Source: Candidatus Thorarchaeota archaeon
GTDB lineage: Archaea; Asgardarchaeota; Thorarchaeia; Thorarchaeales; Thorarchaeaceae
DNA: 10,162 nt
Assembly (NCBI GenBank): GCA_029856425.1
Contig: JAHQWZ010000051.1
Span: 1 to 10,162, forward strand
Direction: 5' to 3'
Shown: in pieces, positions 6,094 through 10,162 of the stretch
Numbering within the stretch: position 1 is the first letter of the stretch
Layout of the letters: each line of letters opens with the position of its first letter
Program-made: the position numbers and the translations under genes
Notes under the pieces: model-generated
The model's database searches: none
What the model was told of the DNA's origin: nothing
What the model saw: the letters and a program-made list of their open reading frames with translations, nothing else

Positions 6094-7485
6094 TCAGAGC
6101 TTTCCAAATGGTTTTCGCTTTAGAAATCTACCATGTCCAACTTCGCCAACGAACTTACCATCCTCAGCAACCACCTTCCCTCTGGAAATGGTCACTGCAG
6201 GATATCCGACCAGCTTCCAGCCTTCAAACGGGCTCCAATCACAATTTGTCTGCAAGTTCTCGGCACTGATTGTGACCTTCTTCTCTGGGTCAAAAACCAC
6301 CAAGTCTGCGTCACTTCCGATAGCAATTGTACCCTTCTCGGGATACATTCCGAACAGCTTGGCTGGATTTGTGCTTACCAATGCAACCAACTGATTCACA
6401 GTGAATCCGCGTCTTCCTACTCCCTCTGTAAACATGAGCGGCACCATGGTTTCAACACCAGGCATTCCAAATGGTATCTTTGTGAAATCCCCCTTCCAGG
6501 CAGCTTTCTGTTCCGTTGTGAATGTACAAGTGTCGGTTGCAACAACCTGAACATCTCCATTCATCAGCCCCTGCCAGAGACGCTCACTGTCATGAGGCTT
6601 CTTGATCTGAGGACAGGTGGCAAATAGATGTCCATTTTTCCTTTTGAAGACTTCATCATCCAAGAGCAGATACTGAGGACAGGTTTCGGCAAAGACCTTT
6701 ACACCTCTCTGCTTGGCTAGATGTACTGCATCCGCACCCTCCCCTGTGGACATATGCACGATGTACAGTTGGCCGCCTGTGACCTCTGCCCATTTAATTG
6801 CCCGAATGATTGCCTCCTCTTCAGTATAGCATGGTCTGGAGAGAGTATGTCCGTATGCTCCCCACTTTTCTTTCTCCTTTGCATACCTGTCTATGAGCAT
6901 ATCGAGTACGTCCACACTCTCGGCGTGGACTCCGATGTGCCCTCCAAGTTTTGCGGTTTCTTCAAGAGCATTGAACAGCATTCCATCATCAGCCATCCAA
7001 CCCTCATTCTTGTAAATCATGAACATCTTGAATGTAGGTATCCCGTAGTCTATGACCTTCTTGATTTCTTTCTGAGTCTTGTCGTTCCAATCAGTAATTG
7101 CAGCATGTAGACCATAATCCACACACACCTTTGGGTCTGCTTCGGCTCTCCTAGCTTCAACAGCTTCCATGATTGAGCTTCCCTTAGTCTGAATGGCGAA
7201 ATCGAGCACAGCAGTCACTCCGCCGCAAGCTGCAGCTTTTGTCCCGTTCTCAAAGTCATCTGCAGAAATGGTTCCTGAAAATGGGAGCTGCAGATGGACA
7301 TGCACATCTATGCACCCTGGGAAGACGTACTTCCCCTTGGCATCAATGACCTTTGTGCCGTTGCCTATGCTGAGATCCTGCGCGATGGTCACAATCTTTC
7401 CATCACTCACTCCAATGTCTGCAGTATATCTGTCAGAGGCGGTCACTATTTCACCATTTTTAACAATTAGATCCAACTCAACCAT
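6094..7485 (-). CDS. hydA: Dihydropyrimidinase / D-hydantoinase
   Basis: Cyclic amidohydrolase of 463 residues, predicted to open 5,6-dihydrouracil (and hydantoins) to N-carbamoyl-beta-alanine. The amidohydrolase metal site is complete: H62-V-H64, the to-be-carboxylated K153 in TFKMFMIYK, H187 in GVHAE, H244 in YIVHMS and D318 in ATDTCTF. Y158, in the same block as K153, is the Tyr that orients the substrate in dihydropyrimidinases and is absent in allantoinases and dihydroorotases. DFTKIPFGMPGVE and the closing GRFLKRKPF are also typical. The A-D-E-T-C-P-Q-Y-L type segment (267-272) is the bacterial hydantoinase form, while CTF after D318 recalls the animal D-N-C-T-F. Strong SD TAAGGAGG (7493-7500), seven bases before ATG 7485, fixes the start. 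It is divergent from beta-ureidopropionase, which acts next. Hydantoin use instead of dihydrouracil remains possible. Confidence 0.9.
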   Translation of the reverse strand: MVELDLIVKNGEIVTASDRYTADIGVSDGKIVTIAQDLSIGNGTKVIDAKGKYVFPGCIDVHVHLQLPFSGTISADDFENGTKAAACGGVTAVLDFAIQTKGSSIMEAVEARRAEADPKVCVDYGLHAAITDWNDKTQKEIKKVIDYGIPTFKMFMIYKNEGWMADDGMLFNALEETAKLGGHIGVHAESVDVLDMLIDRYAKEKEKWGAYGHTLSRPCYTEEEAIIRAIKWAEVTGGQLYIVHMSTGEGADAVHLAKQRGVKVFAETCPQYLLLDDEVFKRKNGHLFATCPQIKKPHDSERLWQGLMNGDVQVVATDTCTFTTEQKAAWKGDFTKIPFGMPGVETMVPLMFTEGVGRRGFTVNQLVALVSTNPAKLFGMYPEKGTIAIGSDADLVVFDPEKKVTISAENLQTNCDWSPFEGWKLVGYPAVTISRGKVVAEDGKFVGEVGHGRFLKRKPFGKL

Positions 7486-7492
7486 GGAAAGG

Positions 7493-7500
7493 CCTCCTTA
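7493..7500 (-). promoter_or_regulatory. Strong SD site of the dihydropyrimidinase gene
   Basis: The minus strand reads TAAGGAGG seven bases before ATG 7485. It is the best SD in the window and marks this gene as translated from a leadered message, unlike several neighbours. Confidence 0.7.
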
Positions 7501-7520
7501 AACTAATGGAGCAGCCGACA

Positions 7521-7548
7521 TAAATCGATTTAGGAAAGTCCTATTAGG
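7521..7548. repeat. Nested palindromes in a divergent promoter
   Basis: TAAATCGATTTA (7521-7532) is a perfect 12-bp palindrome. It runs into TAGGA-AAG-TCCTA (7531-7543), a perfect 5-bp inverted repeat, which overlaps CCTA-T-TAGG (7540-7548). All lie between the dihydropyrimidinase and beta-ureidopropionase starts. The palindrome halves can act as TATA elements (RNA from about 7500 leftward). The other two look like protein-binding half-sites, so this is a candidate control region for both genes. Confidence 0.45.
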
Positions 7549-7582
7549 TGAATAGATTAGTGGTCAATTTACTAAAGCCATT

Positions 7583-7589
7583 GGAGTGA
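7583..7589 (+). promoter_or_regulatory. SD site that decides the beta-ureidopropionase start
   Basis: GGAGTGA lies five bases before ATG 7595 and overlaps the alternative GTG 7586. This favours translation from the ATG. Confidence 0.5.
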
Positions 7590-7594
7590 CGACA

Positions 7595-8461
7595 ATGAGA
7601 AATGTGCGTATAGGTCTAGTTCAAGCTCAATGGGAAGGCGACGTCGAGGACGAAGGCAAGATTGAAGAAAACATCGAGAAGATGATACGGAAGCACGAGG
7701 GCTTTGCAGATATTGCTGTGCAGCAAAAAGTCCAAGTTCTGTGTTTCCAAGAGTTGTTCTATGGACCATACTTTTGTGCTGAACAAGACAAAAAGTGGTA
7801 CAAGTATGCAGAGTCAATCCCTGGTCCTCTATGCGCGCGAATGGGTGAACTGGCAAAAGAGCATGGCTTTATTTTAATCGCTCCAATGTATGAAGAGCAA
7901 GATGTTGGTGTCTACTACAATACTGCCATCGTCATTGATTCTGACGGGTCTCTTCTGGGCAAAATGAGGAAGATGCACATTCCTCAGATTGAACCAGGGT
8001 TTCAAGAGAAGTTCTATTTTCGACCTGGAAATCTTGGATACCCGGTCTTTGAGACCTCACTTGCCAAAATTGGTGTCTATATCTGCTATGATCGGCATTT
8101 CCCAGAGGGAGCGCGTGCACTCGGCTTGAATGGAGCAGAGATTGTGTTCAATCCTTCGGCAACCGTTGCAGGCTTGTCTGAACATTTGTGGACAATTGAA
8201 CAGCCTGCACATGCAGTAGCCAATGGGTACTTCATTGCAGCTATCAATAGAGTCGGAGAAGAACCTTGGAAGACAGGGACTTTCTATGGTAGTTCATATG
8301 TTGCTGATCCCCGTGGACAAATTGTGATACAGGGGTCGCGAGATAAGGAGGAACTAGTTGTAGCTGATATAGACTTGGACATGATTCGGGAGGTCCGTAA
8401 TGTCTGGCAGTTCTATCGGGACAGAAGACCTGATAGCTACGGGAGTCTTACCGACCTTTGA
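7595..8461 (+). CDS. Beta-ureidopropionase (N-carbamoyl-beta-alanine amidohydrolase), UPB1/nitrilase type
   Basis: Carbon-nitrogen hydrolase of 288 residues, predicted to split N-carbamoyl-beta-alanine into beta-alanine, CO2 and ammonia. The nitrilase-fold Glu-Lys-Cys triad is present: E53 in CFQELF, K126 in GKMRKMHIP and C164 in ICYDRHFP. Against the similar N-carbamoylputrescine amidase, the R-H after the catalytic Cys and the long block NGAEIVFNPSATVAGLSEHLW followed by IE and AINRVG match eukaryotic UPB1, as I recall it, almost word for word. FYGSSYVADPRG is a further shared block. The enzyme lacks the N-terminal extension of animal UPB1 and so has the plain nitrilase length. ATG 7595 is chosen because of the SD at 7583-7589; GTG 7586 adds three residues. 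It stands between the dihydropyrimidinase (divergent) and the aminotransferase (convergent, 6-nt gap), the steps before and after it. Carbamoyl-amino-acid or carbamoylputrescine hydrolysis are less likely alternatives. Confidence 0.85.
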   Translation: MRNVRIGLVQAQWEGDVEDEGKIEENIEKMIRKHEGFADIAVQQKVQVLCFQELFYGPYFCAEQDKKWYKYAESIPGPLCARMGELAKEHGFILIAPMYEEQDVGVYYNTAIVIDSDGSLLGKMRKMHIPQIEPGFQEKFYFRPGNLGYPVFETSLAKIGVYICYDRHFPEGARALGLNGAEIVFNPSATVAGLSEHLWTIEQPAHAVANGYFIAAINRVGEEPWKTGTFYGSSYVADPRGQIVIQGSRDKEELVVADIDLDMIREVRNVWQFYRDRRPDSYGSLTDL

Positions 8462-8467
8462 TGCCTT

Positions 8468-9805
8468 TCACATCTTCTTCTCAATCTCTGAGATGATGTC
8501 ATCGAGGATTGCGCAGGACTCATCAATCTGCTCAGATGTGAGTTCAAGTGGTGGCTGAAGTCGGACAACGTTGCCATCAAGTCCTCCCTTACCTACGAGC
8601 AGCCCTCTCGCCCTAGTGAGCTCCATGACTTGAGCCATCTCCTGTACAGCAGGCTCTTTTGTGACTTTGTCACGGACAAGCTCAATTCCAATCATCATCC
8701 CCTGGCCACGCACTTCACCTACAAGCTTGTGGTCTTCCTCAAGTGCTTCCAGTTTCTGCTTGAAGGCATTGCCTAGTTTCGCAGCTTTCTCTAGGTAATT
8801 GCTCTCTTCGATAATCTCAATGACAGCTACCGCTGCCGCGCAGGACAGTGGATTCCCTCCGAAGGTCGCGAATCCGTCTATCATAGCATAATCCCGAACG
8901 ATCTCAGGACTTGTGATAAAGCCGCCAATCGGGACTCCACTTCCAAACCCCTTTGCTAGAGTGATGAAGTCTGGATCTACCCCAGCATGCTGAATTCCCC
9001 ACCATTTGCTTCCTGTTCTGCCGAATCCAGTCTGCACCTCATCTGATATGTAGAGACCGCCATATTCCTTCACAATCTCATGTACGATTCGGAAGTAGTC
9101 CGAGGGTGGCTGTATGATTCCACCAACTCCCTGGATTGGTTCAGCAATGAACGCGGCAATGGCATTGTTGGTCTGAGTCCTTATAACCTCACGAAGATAA
9201 CGAGCGCATTCGAAGTCGCATTCAGGATACTCCTTTCCAAAATGACATCGGTAGCAATAGCCATAGGAAGTGAATCGTACACCAGGAGGGTGGCCTTCAG
9301 GAACCGTACGCCAGCCCGCACTAGAGAGCTCTCTTGCCAGAGCGGTTCGCCCATGATAGGCCCTCGAACATGTTACAATGTATGGGTTGCCTGTGTACTT
9401 CCGTGCAGCAAAGATTGCTGCCTCATTGGCCTCGGAACCACTGTTGACGATAAATGACTGAGATAGACCTGATGGTGCAATCCGAGCGAGTCGCTTTGCC
9501 AGAACTGCGTATGGTACTGTGGCATAGAGCGAACTTGTATATACAAGCCGTTCTGCCTGCCACTTGATGGTGGCAACATACTTGGGATGGTTGTATCCGG
9601 TAATTGTCGTGCATATGCCTGCAAAGAGGTCAATATAGCGCTTACCGGAGCTGTCCTCAAGAGTGGCTCCCTCGCCATTGACAAATAGCACAGGATCTTG
9701 GTAATAGTGGGCTACTGCGGGAGCAAGGTGCTCTTTCTCAATATCAAGAATCTCTTCCTTTGTGTACTGTTTCTGTAAATCCTTGGGGACAAGTTCATCC
9801 GTCAT
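8468..9805 (-). CDS. Class III PLP aminotransferase, AGXT2-like (beta-alanine / glyoxylate type)
   Basis: Pyridoxal-phosphate aminotransferase of 445 residues. The PLP lysine is K285 in LAKGFGSG, the ring-nitrogen Asp is D255 in ISDEVQTGFGR, and NSGSEANE (121-128) binds the phosphate, the usual class III set. KEHLAPAV near the start, AFIAEPIQGVGG, TFGGNPLSCAA and VGEVRGQGMMIGIEL match AGXT2-type enzymes, which use beta-alanine, D-3-aminoisobutyrate or alanine with pyruvate or glyoxylate. A Cys cluster, C184-x2-C187-x8-C196-x3-C200 (YCYRCHFGKEYPECDFEC), lies at the place where animal AGXT2 also has a Cys-rich insert. Its job here would be to convert beta-alanine to malonate semialdehyde. ATG 9805 is chosen over GTG 9814 because AAGGTG (9812-9817) sits six bases before it. 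4-Aminobutyrate or ornithine/acetylornithine transamination cannot be excluded from sequence. Confidence 0.85.
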   Translation of the reverse strand: MTDELVPKDLQKQYTKEEILDIEKEHLAPAVAHYYQDPVLFVNGEGATLEDSSGKRYIDLFAGICTTITGYNHPKYVATIKWQAERLVYTSSLYATVPYAVLAKRLARIAPSGLSQSFIVNSGSEANEAAIFAARKYTGNPYIVTCSRAYHGRTALARELSSAGWRTVPEGHPPGVRFTSYGYCYRCHFGKEYPECDFECARYLREVIRTQTNNAIAAFIAEPIQGVGGIIQPPSDYFRIVHEIVKEYGGLYISDEVQTGFGRTGSKWWGIQHAGVDPDFITLAKGFGSGVPIGGFITSPEIVRDYAMIDGFATFGGNPLSCAAAVAVIEIIEESNYLEKAAKLGNAFKQKLEALEEDHKLVGEVRGQGMMIGIELVRDKVTKEPAVQEMAQVMELTRARGLLVGKGGLDGNVVRLQPPLELTSEQIDESCAILDDIISEIEKKM

Positions 9806-9811
9806 GGTGTC

Positions 9812-9817
9812 CACCTT
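9812..9817 (-). promoter_or_regulatory. SD site that decides the aminotransferase start
   Basis: AAGGTG on the minus strand lies six bases before ATG 9805 and overlaps the alternative GTG 9814, favouring the ATG. Confidence 0.45.
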
Positions 9818-9853
9818 ATCATTTTGAGCAACAGAATGCTGATCTAATCGCTC

Positions 9854-9911
9854 CTAAAGACTTTGTTAGTCATCACAACTTGCAGAAAACAGAACTGTAA
9901 TCTAAAGACTT
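9854..9911. repeat. Two direct copies of CTAAAGACTT
   Basis: CTAAAGACTT occurs at 9854-9863 and again at 9902-9911, with starts 48 bases apart. On the minus strand the first copy (AAGTCTTTAG) is a weak TATA candidate for the aminotransferase gene, predicting RNA near 9832. The second could be a tandem promoter or an activator site. The rest of the 9806-10061 intergenic region shows no gene I would defend. Confidence 0.3.
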
Positions 9912-10061
9912 CAAGAACTCATTCTCTCCTGAAGCGTATTGGATAGAAAAGTTCTAGCTGGTAAGTAAGACGCTGAATACACGGCGTACTAGATTGAGTA
10001 CCGACGAGCTTATGAGCAGGATGCCTGAGTATGTACCGTTTCCGTGTCAGGGGTATGCAGT

Positions 10062-10162
10062 ATGTACGAGCACTACGAACCATCCGAACGCGTGTTCGTG
10101 GACAGAAAGGAGTATCTCGACTGGATGGCTGAGGCACTTGAGCGTTCCAAGGAGCGGAGTGT
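10062..10162 (+). CDS. N-terminus of a possible AAA/STAND-type ATPase (3' partial)
   Basis: The frame from ATG 10062 stays open to the window edge (33 full codons). It begins MYEHYEPSERVFVDRKEYL and continues as an acidic/basic helix ending ERSKERS. An F-V-D-R-K/E-x-x-L-x-W start followed by an amphipathic helix is what precedes the Walker A loop in archaeal P-loop ATPases (the archaeal ATPase and STAND/NACHT-like groups), where the next residues are usually a hydrophobic strand and G-x-x-G-x-G-K. Those residues lie outside the window, so the family is inferred from the N-terminus alone. AGGGGT (10049-10054) sits seven bases before the ATG and supports this start over the in-frame GTG at 10044. 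The minus-strand frame over the same bases has no recognisable features. Confidence 0.5.
   Translation, partial: MYEHYEPSERVFVDRKEYLDWMAEALERSKERS

Noticed and set aside
6721..7110. Plus-strand 129-residue frame with many cysteines
   Set aside because: It is fully antisense to the conserved core of the dihydropyrimidinase gene; the Cys content follows from that gene's codons.
5613..8461. Creatinine breakdown through N-methylhydantoin (deaminase plus hydantoinase plus carbamoyl hydrolase)
   Set aside because: The deaminase matches Fcy1 including the substrate-contacting residues, and the hydrolase has the UPB1 signature, both of which favour pyrimidines.
9985..10007. GTACT-AGATTG-AGTAC inverted repeat before the ATPase-like gene
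   Set aside because: The arms are only five bases with mismatched flanks, which is expected by chance in a region this size.
9919..10137. Minus-strand 72-residue frame
   Set aside because: It lies opposite the supported start of the ATPase-like gene, is rich in Arg, Ser and Thr without pattern, and has no SD or TATA-like element in place.

Overview
The window looks archaeal. Most genes have an A/T-rich TATA-like element 25-40 nt before a plausible start, so several transcripts would be leaderless or nearly so. Where Shine-Dalgarno (SD) sites occur they are of the GGAG or GGTGA type, and GTG and TTG starts are common. The pair of anonymous multi-pass membrane proteins, and the start of a protein resembling large archaeal ATPases at the right edge, would fit an Asgard-type archaeon such as Thorarchaeia. 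That placement is inference from gene flavour only. No rRNA, tRNA, CRISPR array, transposase or phage gene is visible.

Left part (1-5450): the tail of a cupin-like protein; a GNAT acetyltransferase with two GNAT-like halves; a DinB-fold protein; two unrecognised membrane proteins on the minus strand; a flavin-reductase-like split-barrel protein; a 57-residue membrane protein; a SnoaL-like protein (minus strand); and a NIPSNAP-like dimeric alpha/beta-barrel protein. These look like independent, mostly singly transcribed genes. I see no pathway linking them.

Right part (5613-9805): four neighbouring genes together fit pyrimidine salvage and reductive breakdown. They are a cytosine deaminase very like yeast Fcy1, a dihydropyrimidinase/hydantoinase, a beta-ureidopropionase of the eukaryotic UPB1 type, and a class III aminotransferase of the AGXT2 type. 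In order they would give cytosine -> uracil -> (dihydrouracil, made by an enzyme not in the window) -> N-carbamoyl-beta-alanine -> beta-alanine -> malonate semialdehyde, releasing ammonia and CO2. The genes alternate strands (+, -, +, -), so this is a cluster rather than an operon. The divergent promoter between the two middle genes holds a perfect 12-bp palindrome and further nested inverted repeats.

The right edge (10062-10162) carries the first codons of a new plus-strand gene. Its start resembles the N-terminus of archaeal AAA/STAND-type ATPases, but the P-loop lies outside the window. Four convergent gene pairs end within 0-11 nt of each other, so transcription of one gene must often stop inside its neighbour.
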